From NCBI GenBank assembly GCA_001465115.1, contig CP013614.1, positions 3,100,001-3,164,000 on the forward strand: a stretch of 64,000 nucleotides of DNA. Direction: 5' to 3'. Source of the stretch: Enterococcus silesiacus. GTDB lineage: Bacteria > Bacillota > Bacilli > Lactobacillales > Enterococcaceae. The position numbers were made by a program, and so were the translations under genes. The notes beneath the pieces were generated by a model. That model did not search any database and was not told the DNA's origin. It saw only the letters and a program-made list of their open reading frames with translations. Each line of letters opens with the position of its first letter. The first letter of the stretch is position 1. Positions 45,806 through 53,674 of the stretch are shown piece after piece.

Positions 45806-46003
45806 CTAAGAAAAAATATCAGTAACGTCTTTATTTAGTGAACGAGCAATGTTAACAGCTAAAGAGTCAGAAGGTTTATATTTCCCTTTTTCAATACTTT
45901 GGATGGTTTGGATCGAAACATCGACTTGATTGGCAAGTTCTTCTTGTGTCATGTTTGTAGTGCTGCGGATTTCTTGTAAATTGTTTTTGATCGGTTTTTT
46001 CAT
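45806..46003 (-). CDS. Small XRE-family regulator
   Basis: 65 residues that are nearly all one Cro/CI-type helix-turn-helix (NLQEIRSTTNMTQEELANQVDVSIQTIQSIEKGKYKPS). Proteins of this size (YozG/SinR-like minimal repressors) usually control a neighbouring gene. The only close upstream targets are the divergent micro-peptide and Rgg-like gene region. A ribosome binding site AGAGGC precedes the start, and an imperfect inverted repeat AATATAACGCAC / GTGTGTTATATT (46043-46054 and 46107-46118) lies in its promoter region. Confidence 0.88.
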   Translation of the reverse strand: MKKPIKNNLQEIRSTTNMTQEELANQVDVSIQTIQSIEKGKYKPSDSLAVNIARSLNKDVTDIFS

Positions 46004-46042
46004 AGATGATTGCCTCTTTCTTTATTGTGTATAGTGGTAAGG

Positions 46043-46118
46043 AATATAACGCACCAAGTATTTTATAATAAATTTAGTTAAAAATATATATACTAATTTA
46101 ACCTTAGTGTGTTATATT
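46043..46118. promoter_or_regulatory. Inverted repeat upstream of the XRE gene
   Basis: AATATAACGCAC (46043-46054) and GTGTGTTATATT (46107-46118) match in 11 of 12 positions around a very AT-rich spacer. Candidate operator pair for the XRE regulator. Confidence 0.45.
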
Positions 46119-46128
46119 TAATACGTAG

Positions 46129-46245
46129 TGGCAAACTACAGATAAAGGGATTATATTCCTTCTATTGAGGACTTCTAGCATGAATAACTTCCCCAAGTTT
46201 TATGAATGCTAGGAGTTTGTTATAGGATTAATATCCTATTTGCCA
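46129..46245. repeat. Nested palindrome between XRE and Rgg-like genes
   Basis: Outer arms TGGCAAA / TTTGCCA (46129-46135, 46239-46245), then GGATTATATTCC / GGATTAATATCC (46148-46159, 46225-46236; 9 of 12 pair), then CTTCTAGCAT / ATGCTAGGAG (46172-46181, 46206-46215; ten pairs including one G-T), then ATAAC / GTTTTAT at the tip. It could fold as a long imperfect hairpin in RNA from either strand. The 3' end of the 19-residue peptide ORF lies in one arm. Confidence 0.65.
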
Positions 46246-46287
46246 AGTATAAACACTAATAATACAAGCAAGTGTAGTAATAAACAT
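46228..46287 (-). CDS. 19-residue hydrophobic peptide ORF, candidate signal or toxin peptide
   Basis: MFITTLACIISVYTWQIGY, 19 residues. The case for translation is the ribosome binding site AAGGGGG (46295-46301 on the minus strand), seven bases from the ATG. It is divergent from the Rgg-like gene about 190 bases away, the arrangement seen for short hydrophobic pheromones (SHP) with Rgg and for prgQ with PrgX. It lacks the usual basic N terminus of SHPs. An alternative is a membrane-active type I toxin-like peptide, given the palindrome covering its 3' end. Too short for homology by eye, so function is a hypothesis. Confidence 0.4.
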   Translation of the reverse strand: MFITTLACIISVYTWQIGY

Positions 46288-46322
46288 TTATATTCCCCCT
46301 TAAATATAGTTATATCTATCAA

Positions 46323-46345
46323 AGTACTTAAAATATCTAGTACTT
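46323..46345. promoter_or_regulatory. AGTACTT direct repeat upstream of the peptide ORF and Rgg-like gene
   Basis: AGTACTT at 46323-46329 and again at 46339-46345, 16 bp apart, each including the palindrome AGTACT. It lies between the two divergent reading frames and is a candidate regulator site. Confidence 0.4.
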
Positions 46346-46480
46346 AATGATAATATTACCAAAAATTAAGACAGTTATAAACATATTATTAAATGAATTG
46401 TTAAAATCTCATAAAGTAATGAGTATTAGAGTGAAAAGTAGTTTTTTTATGTGAATATGTCATTGAAAGGAGAGTAAGTG

Positions 46481-47389
46481 GTGGAGATATATGAAGCTTT
46501 GAGATATTTTAGAAAAAAAATAAATTTTACTCAAAAGGAGATTCTACCTGATGTAGACCCTTCAGTTTATTCTAGGCTTGAGAGCGGGAAGCAAGAGATT
46601 AAAGTAAATGACTTGAAAAGGATACTGAACAGTCTATCTCTTTTACCCGAAGAAGTTTTTACAATCGCACCATTGAATGAAGATCAACAAAAATTCCATA
46701 TTCTATTTTCTAATTGCGCAGAGGATTTACGTGGTGAAAATAGGAAGGAAGAGTTGATTAATTACTACCTTGAACTATCTAATAAAAATAAAGACTTAAG
46801 AGAGTTATCCAATTATTTTGCTATTAAGAGTTATTTTGCTCAACTATGGGACGAGGTTGATGAAGTTAGTGAAGATGAATTAAATGATATATTTACTATG
46901 GTAGTGAATAAAGATTACTATCAACATTATGATTATATAATTATTAGAAATGCCATGCGAATTCTTGAAAAGGAAAAGGCCGACATCCTTATAGAAAAAA
47001 TTTTTCTTACTAAAAAAAACAAGTCACAAGCTAAAGTTATGGATGACGCTTTTTATTATATTCTTTTAAATGCAACGACAACGAGAATATATGAAAAAGA
47101 GTATACTAGTGCTAGAAAATATATTCATTTAGCAAAAATGCAAGATAAAGAACGAAAGAATTTTAACTATAGAATTCATCTAAAATATTTGGAAAATTTA
47201 CTAGATTATATAACTATCGGCGATTACCAATATATGCAGCGGATTCAAGAATATATCCATTTACTTAAGGATATAGGTGACACGGTTGTAGCAGACCAAA
47301 TTAGCACGGATGTCAAACTAGTTTTGGCTGATACTGCTGCATATACTGATAAAAAAGATTTTCCAGTTATTTTTGTAAAACATACTTAA
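46481..47389 (+). CDS. Rgg/PrgX-like helix-turn-helix regulator
   Basis: 302 residues from GTG 46481 (a second GTG at 46478 adds one residue), seven bases after AAGGAGA. The N-terminal XRE domain (about 5-60, YFRKKINFTQKEILPDVDPSVYSRLESGKQEIKV) is followed by a helical, TPR-like region (about 70-300), the layout of RRNPP peptide-binding regulators (Rgg, PrgX). The XRE helix sequence VYSRLESGKQEI is typical of Rgg. The gene is clearly AT-richer than ymdB downstream, suggesting transfer. Probable ligand: the peptide encoded divergently at 46228-46287. The region has no other obvious target gene. Confidence 0.72.
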   Translation: MEIYEALRYFRKKINFTQKEILPDVDPSVYSRLESGKQEIKVNDLKRILNSLSLLPEEVFTIAPLNEDQQKFHILFSNCAEDLRGENRKEELINYYLELSNKNKDLRELSNYFAIKSYFAQLWDEVDEVSEDELNDIFTMVVNKDYYQHYDYIIIRNAMRILEKEKADILIEKIFLTKKNKSQAKVMDDAFYYILLNATTTRIYEKEYTSARKYIHLAKMQDKERKNFNYRIHLKYLENLLDYITIGDYQYMQRIQEYIHLLKDIGDTVVADQISTDVKLVLADTAAYTDKKDFPVIFVKHT

Positions 47390-47509
47390 ATAGTCTGGAT
47401 ATTTACTATATATCTAGCATACGTAAGTCTCAATATACCCACAACCCTTCCCTTCCATCCCAAAAACCTCTATAATAAAAACAGAAATCAAAAGAGAAGA
47501 GGAAGCTTT

Positions 47510-48307
47510 TTGCGTATATTATTTATAGGAGACGTAGTAGGTTCGCTAGGACGGGATACGATCACCACTTATTTACCGAAGTTGAAGAAGAAGTATCGCC
47601 CACAAGTAACGATTTTAAATGGTGAGAATGCTGCAGCCGGTCGAGGAATCACTGGTAAGATCTATAAGAAATTTTTACAAGATGGGGTTGATGTTGTCAC
47701 ATTAGGGAACCATACTTGGGATAATAAAGATATTTTTGAATTTATTGATGATGCAAAAAAAATGATTCGCCCTGCCAATTTTCCAGAAGGGACACCAGGA
47801 CAAGGAATGGTTTTTGTTAAAGTCAATCAGCTTGAATTAGCTGTAATCAACATGCAGGCGCGTGTTTTTATGGCAGATATCGATGATCCCTTTCGTAAAA
47901 CCGAGGAGCTGATTGCTCAAGCACGTAAGCGGACGCCGTTGATTTTTGTTGATTTTCACGGGGAGACAACAAGTGAGAAGCAAGCGATGGGGTGGTTTTT
48001 AGATGGGAAGGTCAGTGCAGTTGTTGGTACGCATACTCATGTCCAGACAAACGATGCACGCATTTTACCCGCAGGTACAGCTTACTTAAGCGACGTTGGT
48101 ATGACTGGTCCTTATGATGGTATCTTAGGAATGAAGCGTGGTCCAGTTATTGAGAAATTTTTGACGGCATTACCGAAACGTTTTGAAGTCGTTGAAGAGG
48201 GCCGAAGTTTATTGTCTGCTTGTGTTATTGATATTGACGACCAAACAGGACGGGCGAAAAAAATCGAACCGATCCAAATCAGTGATGATCGTCCATTTGA
48301 AGAATAA
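47510..48307 (+). CDS. ymdB: YmdB family metallophosphoesterase
   Basis: 265 residues of the YmdB family (TIGR00282), a cyclic-nucleotide phosphodiesterase that influences RNase Y targets and biofilm fate in Bacillus. Metal-binding motifs are complete: GDVVG, NGENAAAGRG, GNHTWDN, DFHGETTSEK and GTHTHVQTNDA. The start is TTG at 47510, after AGAGGAAGC. In Bacillus it follows rny directly; here it is 23 kb away. Structured repeat copy 3 follows it as terminator. Confidence 0.93.
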   Translation: MRILFIGDVVGSLGRDTITTYLPKLKKKYRPQVTILNGENAAAGRGITGKIYKKFLQDGVDVVTLGNHTWDNKDIFEFIDDAKKMIRPANFPEGTPGQGMVFVKVNQLELAVINMQARVFMADIDDPFRKTEELIAQARKRTPLIFVDFHGETTSEKQAMGWFLDGKVSAVVGTHTHVQTNDARILPAGTAYLSDVGMTGPYDGILGMKRGPVIEKFLTALPKRFEVVEEGRSLLSACVIDIDDQTGRAKKIEPIQISDDRPFEE

Positions 48308-48329
48308 AACAACCAAATTAAATAATAAC

Positions 48330-48402
48330 AGAAACAGAAGGATCACCGTTTATTCGGATTCATTGAGGCTGGAATGTAACTCGTAGAGTTATGTCCCAGC
48401 CT
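48330..48402 (+). repeat. Dispersed structured repeat, copy 3 (short form), terminator
   Basis: Contains CCGTTTATTCGGATTCA and the core AACTCGTAGAGTTATGTCC (48378-48396) between arms AGGCTGG and CCAGCCT. The 5' head seen in copies 1 and 2 is missing, and the T-run is interrupted. It follows ymdB. Confidence 0.72.
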
Positions 48403-48527
48403 TACTCACTTTTCTTTTGATTGTAAAGGCGATTGAGCATTTTTGAACAAGAGACAAGTAAATTGATTTATAATGAAAAAAGAATCAGAGAGCGGTGAGT
48501 AAAGTAGCAGATTGTAGGGAGGTATTT

Positions 48528-50027
48528 ATGCAAAATTCTTTTATGGGAAAAAAAGAACGGACAAAGTTCGAATTATTTAAGTCGATTGTTTTCTCAAAAA
48601 GTGGGTTGAGTTTTAATGATTTATTGCTAAAGTATGGTCTTACGAAAAGTACGCTCAGTAGATATCTTCATGAGTTGGTGCAGGAAGTAGAAGAAGCCTT
48701 CGAAGAAAAGGTACAGTTAAGTCAAAATGTCCAAACAGGACTGTATCAAATTGAAACACAAGAAGCTTACAGCATAGGCTATTTGATTGATTATCTTCAT
48801 TTATTCTATGTGGAAAAAAGTGGTGTTTTTTTCATCTTAGATGTGCTGTTAAAAAAACGTTATATCTCAATTGAAGCGATGGCGTTAGATTTACATATGA
48901 GTAGTTCGTCGGTATACAAACAATTGCGAGAGTTGAAACAGATGGTAGCACCATTTGGCGGTAAGATTTCGTTCAATCAGCTTACTAGCCCTTTGACAGG
49001 TAATGAGATCGGGATTCGTTTATTCAGCTTTTTTTCCTATTGGTCAGTGTTTAAATCAACAGAATTTGACAATAAAAATTATCCTGAATCGTGGCTAGAA
49101 TTAAAAGAATTCGAGGGCTATTTTGACCATGCCTCTTCCCTTTCAGAATCTCAAAAAGCTAAATTACGGTTTATTCAGCTGATTACGTTAAAAAGAGCAC
49201 TTTGGCAAAAGAATTATATAGAGCCTTCTAAAGAGTTTTTGGCAGATATAGCCTACTTTGATAATAAAGATATGGAGTTGTTGCCGCTACTTAAAAATCT
49301 GCTGACAAATGAACAATACCAAAAGGAACGAGCATTATTAGTCTATGCAACAAGAGGACTGATTTATAATCTTGATTCGCTGGAAACCAAAAAGAAAATC
49401 GTGCAGGATTATCAACAGTCTTCGCTAGAAATCGCAGCGTATACAACAAAGCTGATGTCAGAGGTACAAAAAGAGTTTAAACTCGATTATACGGAAGAGG
49501 GATTTACAAATTTTTATTTTTATCTACTCATTTTGTTGATCTATATCAAACACATCAATATGGATATATCTGGTTATTACAAAAACGGGCTCTCGTTTCT
49601 TCCGATGATCGATTACAACGAAGTCAACGAGAATATCCTTCAAAGGATTGCAGAGATTGTTGGGCGACAAGATTTTTATCCTAAGATAAATAAGCAATCC
49701 TTGCCTGGCGTAATGGCAATTCTGTCATTGACGATTTACTCAGGTATCTATTTAAATAAAAAACTCGGTTATATCCAGATTTGTGTAATTTTCAATAATA
49801 GTTTGATTTTGGCAGATAATATAAAAAAAGCGATTTTGGATGTGTATAATCAGGAACGGATCATTTTTACGAATGATGTAATGGCAGCTGATTTAGTGAT
49901 ATCAGACTCTTATGAAGCTGTTGCGCCGCAAACCGAGCATTTTTATTTTGATGAGCAGTTGAATCCAGAGCAATGGAAGCAGATGTTGGATGTGATCAAT
50001 CAAATCTTTTATAGAACGATTTTTTAA
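48528..50027 (+). CDS. Mga-like transcriptional regulator
   Basis: 499 residues of the Mga-like type. N-terminal winged helices (about 10-50, LFKSIVFSKSGLSFNDLLLKYGLTKSTLSRYLHEL; about 85-130, RYISIEAMALDLHMSSSSVYKQLRELK), a long helical middle and a C-terminal EIIB-like segment (about 410-495). Start ATG 48528 is five bases after GGGAGG; an upstream in-frame ATG at 48495 has no site. It lies 283 bases upstream of WxL operon 2, on the same strand, and is its likely activator. Layout resembles the regulator at 29625. Confidence 0.78.
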   Translation: MQNSFMGKKERTKFELFKSIVFSKSGLSFNDLLLKYGLTKSTLSRYLHELVQEVEEAFEEKVQLSQNVQTGLYQIETQEAYSIGYLIDYLHLFYVEKSGVFFILDVLLKKRYISIEAMALDLHMSSSSVYKQLRELKQMVAPFGGKISFNQLTSPLTGNEIGIRLFSFFSYWSVFKSTEFDNKNYPESWLELKEFEGYFDHASSLSESQKAKLRFIQLITLKRALWQKNYIEPSKEFLADIAYFDNKDMELLPLLKNLLTNEQYQKERALLVYATRGLIYNLDSLETKKKIVQDYQQSSLEIAAYTTKLMSEVQKEFKLDYTEEGFTNFYFYLLILLIYIKHINMDISGYYKNGLSFLPMIDYNEVNENILQRIAEIVGRQDFYPKINKQSLPGVMAILSLTIYSGIYLNKKLGYIQICVIFNNSLILADNIKKAILDVYNQERIIFTNDVMAADLVISDSYEAVAPQTEHFYFDEQLNPEQWKQMLDVINQIFYRTIF

Positions 50028-50099
50028 GTCGAACGGAGCCAATTGTTGGGAATATCGCTTTTTTATCACTAAATTATCATTATTAATTATTTTTTATAA

Positions 50100-50140
50100 G
50101 GTTGGAACAAAACACTTGTGTGTTTTGTTTCAGCCTTTTT
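50100..50140 (+). terminator. Terminator after the Mga-like gene
   Basis: GGTTG-g-AACAAAACAC (from 50100) pairs with GTGTTTTGTT-t-CAGCC, then TTTTT. Confidence 0.82.
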
Positions 50141-50187
50141 CCTTGATGAATACAGCGTTTTGAAATAAAGAACTGTTGTTTTTTTTG

Positions 50188-50210
50188 TTTTGAAACAATC
50201 TGTTTCAAAA
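50188..50210. promoter_or_regulatory. Perfect dyad 1 upstream of WxL operon 2
   Basis: TTTTGAAACA-atc-TGTTTCAAAA, perfect 10-bp arms with a 3-bp spacer. Candidate operator. Confidence 0.6.
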
Positions 50211-50212
50211 AT

Positions 50213-50241
50213 ATACAATTTTTTTCTGAAAAAAATTGTAT
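50213..50241. promoter_or_regulatory. Perfect dyad 2 upstream of WxL operon 2
   Basis: ATACAATTTTTTT-ctg-AAAAAAATTGTAT, perfect 13-bp arms with a 3-bp spacer, centred 28 bp from dyad 1. Confidence 0.6.
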
Positions 50242-50293
50242 TATTTCATGGTAGTGAAAAAAGTAGCTTATGTTCACACTACACAATGAAATA
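50242..50293 (+). promoter_or_regulatory. Third, looser dyad in the WxL operon 2 leader
   Basis: TATTTCAT (50242-50249) and ATGAAATA (50286-50293), with inner GTAGTG (50251-50256) and CACTAC (50277-50282). It ends 17 bases before the first start codon and could form a leader hairpin. Confidence 0.5.
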
Positions 50294-50310
50294 AGCGGAT
50301 CGGAGAATCG

Positions 50311-52716
50311 ATGAAAAAAAACATATTTAGTTTACTCATTTTGTTTTTCTGTCTATTATATACCGTTCTAAAAACAGATGTGACCTTTGCAGAGAGCATT
50401 TCTCCGCCTTTGGGCTATCCATTGGGTGTTTCCACAAAAACGAATTTAACAGCTGGCGGTACACTTTACTTTAATACCGATCAATTGCAGGATAAACAGC
50501 TTGTCGGCCAGTTTATGGCAAAAAATATAACCTCTAACGGCTCATCAGGCTTGTCTAAAGGTGGTTTTCAAAATTATCAAGACACAACTAAGAATTGGGA
50601 GCTTGAACAAATCGATCCGGCTGTTGTTTCTGAAACCATTACTGGGAGTGACATTATTCGCTGGTATGCAAATGAAACAAGCTTCAAATACGTAGCAGGT
50701 GAAAACTTACATTATTATTTAGAACATCTGCCAACAGATGAAGAAATGAATGCTGCATTTCGGTACTATCCAAGCTTGCGGGATAATTTTACAGATAGAA
50801 GCTACACTGGTTCGCTTGAGTCATTTCCGTCATTTACAGAAAATGGTATTTCAACCTTTTCTCAAGTAACGGCTAATATCCAAACAGTCAGTGATTACTA
50901 TGCATCCTTGATCGATACTGATCAAGCGGTAGTTTATAATTCGGCGGTTCAAGCAGCAGAAGTAAATACAGCGCAAAAAGTAGTGAATCCAAATGATTGG
51001 GGCGGACAGTCCTCGATCCAACTTAATATCGCTTTGAAAAAAGGTGTGACAGAGCAGGCAGTAGTGATTGTTGATGTGGATGGTCAAATCGAGCATTTCA
51101 AAAACGCTCAAGATATTTCGATCAACTACACGAATTATGATCCAGACACGATGCTGCCGCCTTATGTATTCATTAATTACAAACACTTTCCATCGTTTAA
51201 TTTTAGCGGAAGCACTTTTTTTCATGCAACAGCCTATCCTAGTTTGCCAGGAACTGAAGAATATGATTTTGAGGGGAACCAAGGAGTCTTTTTTGAAAGA
51301 AAATATGCAGATCAAGCAGTGCCTTTGATCCAATCAGACAGCCATACGATTTCTGAAGACTTGAAAGATAAAACGTATAAAATTGCGACGCACCTTGTTC
51401 ATAATTTTAATGATGAGGATCAAGAAATCCAATTTAGAAGCAATGCTTCATTATTTATAGGGACAGTATTAGCGCCGCGAGCTTCTGTTACGCTCGATGA
51501 TACACAAGGTCGAGTTTTGGGTAGTGTTATTTCTGGTTACGATATTCATACCAATATGCCGATCAACACCGAAGAGAGCACGGCGATGTTTGATTACGAT
51601 GATTTTCCAGGATTGGGAGATATCATTGGCGGTGAAGAACTTGAAGCACCCTTCAAAGTTGGGGAGCATTTTAATTATATTGGCGCTGAAAAAAGAAAAT
51701 TATATACAATTTCTCAAAAAGTACCAGCCTACTCCTCGCGTTTTTTGATCCAGTCGTTAAACATTACGGATGCATTAGCCGATTCATTGAGGATAGACGC
51801 TTCAGATGTAGAGATCACCGATGAGGCAGGAGAGGCAGCTGCTGATTATTTTACAGTTAGCGAAAATGCTGAAAATGAATTGCTGATCGAAGCCAAAGCA
51901 GAGAGCCTAATGAATGAATCCTTTTATGGGAAAACGTACACGTTTGAATTAAACGGCAGTCTAGCGCTAAGCCAAGAAGAGCTGTCAAGTCCAGAAGTTA
52001 ATCAAATCACGATCCCCAATACAGCAGTTGTTACTGCAAATGAGGAAGAAAAAATCAGTAATAAAGCTGTTCTAGAAGCAGATCTCATAGAAGGGAAACC
52101 AGTTCTTGTCAAATATTTAAATGAAGATGGACAAGAGATTGCACCAACTGAAACGTTGGCTGGAAAAATCAGTCAGGCCTATCAGAGTGAAGCGAAAGAC
52201 ATTTCCGGCTATACGCTGAAAGCGACGCCAGAAAATAAATCAGGAATCTTTTCTGATGAAGAACAAACAGTCGTTTATAACTATCAAGGTCATCTAACAT
52301 TTTCGGATGTACCAACCCAGATCAGTTTTGGAACACACACATTATCTGCCAAGGATGAAGAATATAATATCGAATCAAAAGATCGGGATATCATTGTGAA
52401 AGATACGCGTGTATTAGGTTCTAGTTGGCAATTACGGGCAACCTTGAGCAAACCCTTGACAGGAAGCAAGAGCAAACGCGTCTTAACCGATGCACTATTT
52501 TATGTAAGAGCTGGGCAGTCCGTTCCGATCCGTTCCGATTCATCAGCAACGATTGAATCAGCAATAACGGCAACTCATGATGACTACAATGTCACGCATG
52601 ATTGGAACACATCAGATGATGGATTGAAAATTGCTGTGAAATCAGGCGACGCATTAGCAGATCGGTATTCTGGAGAAATTAGCTGGGATTTGTATGATGT
52701 TGTTTCCAATGATTGA
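50311..52716 (+). CDS. Large WxL surface protein with choice-of-anchor A and MucBP-like domains
   Basis: 801 residues: signal peptide (about 1-27), a choice-of-anchor A-type domain (about 30-420; GYPLGVSTKTNLTAGGTLYFN, SLFIGTVLAPRASVTLDDTQGRVLGSVISG), an isopeptide-forming pilin-like D2 domain (about 435-590), a MucBP-like repeat (about 600-655, KPVLVKYLNEDGQEIAPTETL) and a C-terminal WxL domain (about 660-801) with SSWQLRATL and ISWDLYDVV. There is no LPxTG. It is the large adhesin of WxL operon 2, counterpart of the 1278-residue protein of operon 1 but unrelated in its N-terminal part. Start after CGGAG. Confidence 0.87.
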   Translation: MKKNIFSLLILFFCLLYTVLKTDVTFAESISPPLGYPLGVSTKTNLTAGGTLYFNTDQLQDKQLVGQFMAKNITSNGSSGLSKGGFQNYQDTTKNWELEQIDPAVVSETITGSDIIRWYANETSFKYVAGENLHYYLEHLPTDEEMNAAFRYYPSLRDNFTDRSYTGSLESFPSFTENGISTFSQVTANIQTVSDYYASLIDTDQAVVYNSAVQAAEVNTAQKVVNPNDWGGQSSIQLNIALKKGVTEQAVVIVDVDGQIEHFKNAQDISINYTNYDPDTMLPPYVFINYKHFPSFNFSGSTFFHATAYPSLPGTEEYDFEGNQGVFFERKYADQAVPLIQSDSHTISEDLKDKTYKIATHLVHNFNDEDQEIQFRSNASLFIGTVLAPRASVTLDDTQGRVLGSVISGYDIHTNMPINTEESTAMFDYDDFPGLGDIIGGEELEAPFKVGEHFNYIGAEKRKLYTISQKVPAYSSRFLIQSLNITDALADSLRIDASDVEITDEAGEAAADYFTVSENAENELLIEAKAESLMNESFYGKTYTFELNGSLALSQEELSSPEVNQITIPNTAVVTANEEEKISNKAVLEADLIEGKPVLVKYLNEDGQEIAPTETLAGKISQAYQSEAKDISGYTLKATPENKSGIFSDEEQTVVYNYQGHLTFSDVPTQISFGTHTLSAKDEEYNIESKDRDIIVKDTRVLGSSWQLRATLSKPLTGSKSKRVLTDALFYVRAGQSVPIRSDSSATIESAITATHDDYNVTHDWNTSDDGLKIAVKSGDALADRYSGEISWDLYDVVSND

Positions 52717-52729
52717 AAGGTGTTCAACT

Positions 52730-53002
52730 GTGAAAAAAAAAAGAAAATGGGTTCAATTATTAATAATCAGTTGTTATTTTGTCTATTTAATTGGAAAAAA
52801 TGAAAGTTATGCCGCAGAAAATGCCAAAGCCACAGTGGGTTTTTATGAAATAAAGAAAAAAGAACAACGAGAGACAGATGCTTTGCCTAGTACAGGCGAG
52901 CGTCCAACAGAGAAAATTTTACTAATAAGTGGAGTATCCATTCTGTTATTTATAACTGGAATGATATCATATAGAATTTTAATGAACGGGGAGAGAATTT
53001 AA
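52730..53002 (+). CDS. Small LPxTG protein (WxL operon 2)
   Basis: 90 residues from GTG 52730 (KKKRKWVQLL signal), after GAAAGGTG. The in-frame ATG at 52694 overlaps the previous gene and would spoil the signal peptide. A short exposed part leads to LPSTGERPTEK, a hydrophobic helix and an R-containing tail. Same role as the FPSTG protein at 32496. It abuts the next gene. Confidence 0.85.
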   Translation: MKKKRKWVQLLIISCYFVYLIGKNESYAAENAKATVGFYEIKKKEQRETDALPSTGERPTEKILLISGVSILLFITGMISYRILMNGERI

Positions 53003-53587
53003 ATGAAAGCAAACAAAATTTTAGTAGGAATTGCAGCAGTATCAATGATCTTTAGCGGAAGTGTAATCGCTAGCGCCGAAGAAATCGAAAACCAAGAATC
53101 AACAAGTGATATCGGTTTTACATCACCAACAGACGGTGCCTTGACACTATTAAATGTCGCTGATCTTGATTTTGGTTCAAATCCGATTTCAGCAAAAGAC
53201 GAAGTGTATAAAAATAAAACAGAAACAGCTACAACAGTTCAAGATATTCGTGGTACAGAAGCTGGCTGGATCGTCCAAGTTGCACAAGAAGGACAATTAA
53301 AAGCAGGCGAAAAACAATTAACTAATGCTCAAATTACATTAAAAACACCGACTATCTCAGAAAAATCAACAGGTGCAGCTACAGCTAAAACAGACGTTGT
53401 TTTAAATACAGATGGTTCTGCTGCAACAATTCTAGAAGCTGGAAAAGGACTAGGGAATGGTGTGACGATCGAAAACTTCGATAAAGATGCCGCTATGTTA
53501 GAAGTCCCAGGCAATACAGTCAAAGTAGCAAAACAATATGAAACAACATTAACCTGGACCTTGCTAGATCAACCAACAAATAGCTAA
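53003..53587 (+). CDS. WxL domain surface protein (WxL operon 2)
   Basis: 194 residues: signal peptide (about 1-25) followed at once by a WxL domain (LTLLNVADLDFGSNPIS; AGWIVQVAQEG; terminal LTWTLLDQP). It is almost only the cell-wall-binding module, smaller than the two WxL proteins of operon 1, so it may serve as a structural coat component. Starts on the base after the preceding stop. Confidence 0.93.
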   Translation: MKANKILVGIAAVSMIFSGSVIASAEEIENQESTSDIGFTSPTDGALTLLNVADLDFGSNPISAKDEVYKNKTETATTVQDIRGTEAGWIVQVAQEGQLKAGEKQLTNAQITLKTPTISEKSTGAATAKTDVVLNTDGSAATILEAGKGLGNGVTIENFDKDAAMLEVPGNTVKVAKQYETTLTWTLLDQPTNS

Positions 53588-53674
53588 GACCAATTAGAGC
53601 GTGGTGCAGAGTAAACGATGAGTCTGGCCGCGTTCTATGTATATACATAGAAATAAAAAAATGGAGGAATTTAC

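Noticed and set aside
46180..46212. Ten-codon plus-strand frame (MNNFPKFYEC) in the palindrome
   Set aside because: Too short, and the upstream GAGGA lies in the hairpin stem; no other support.
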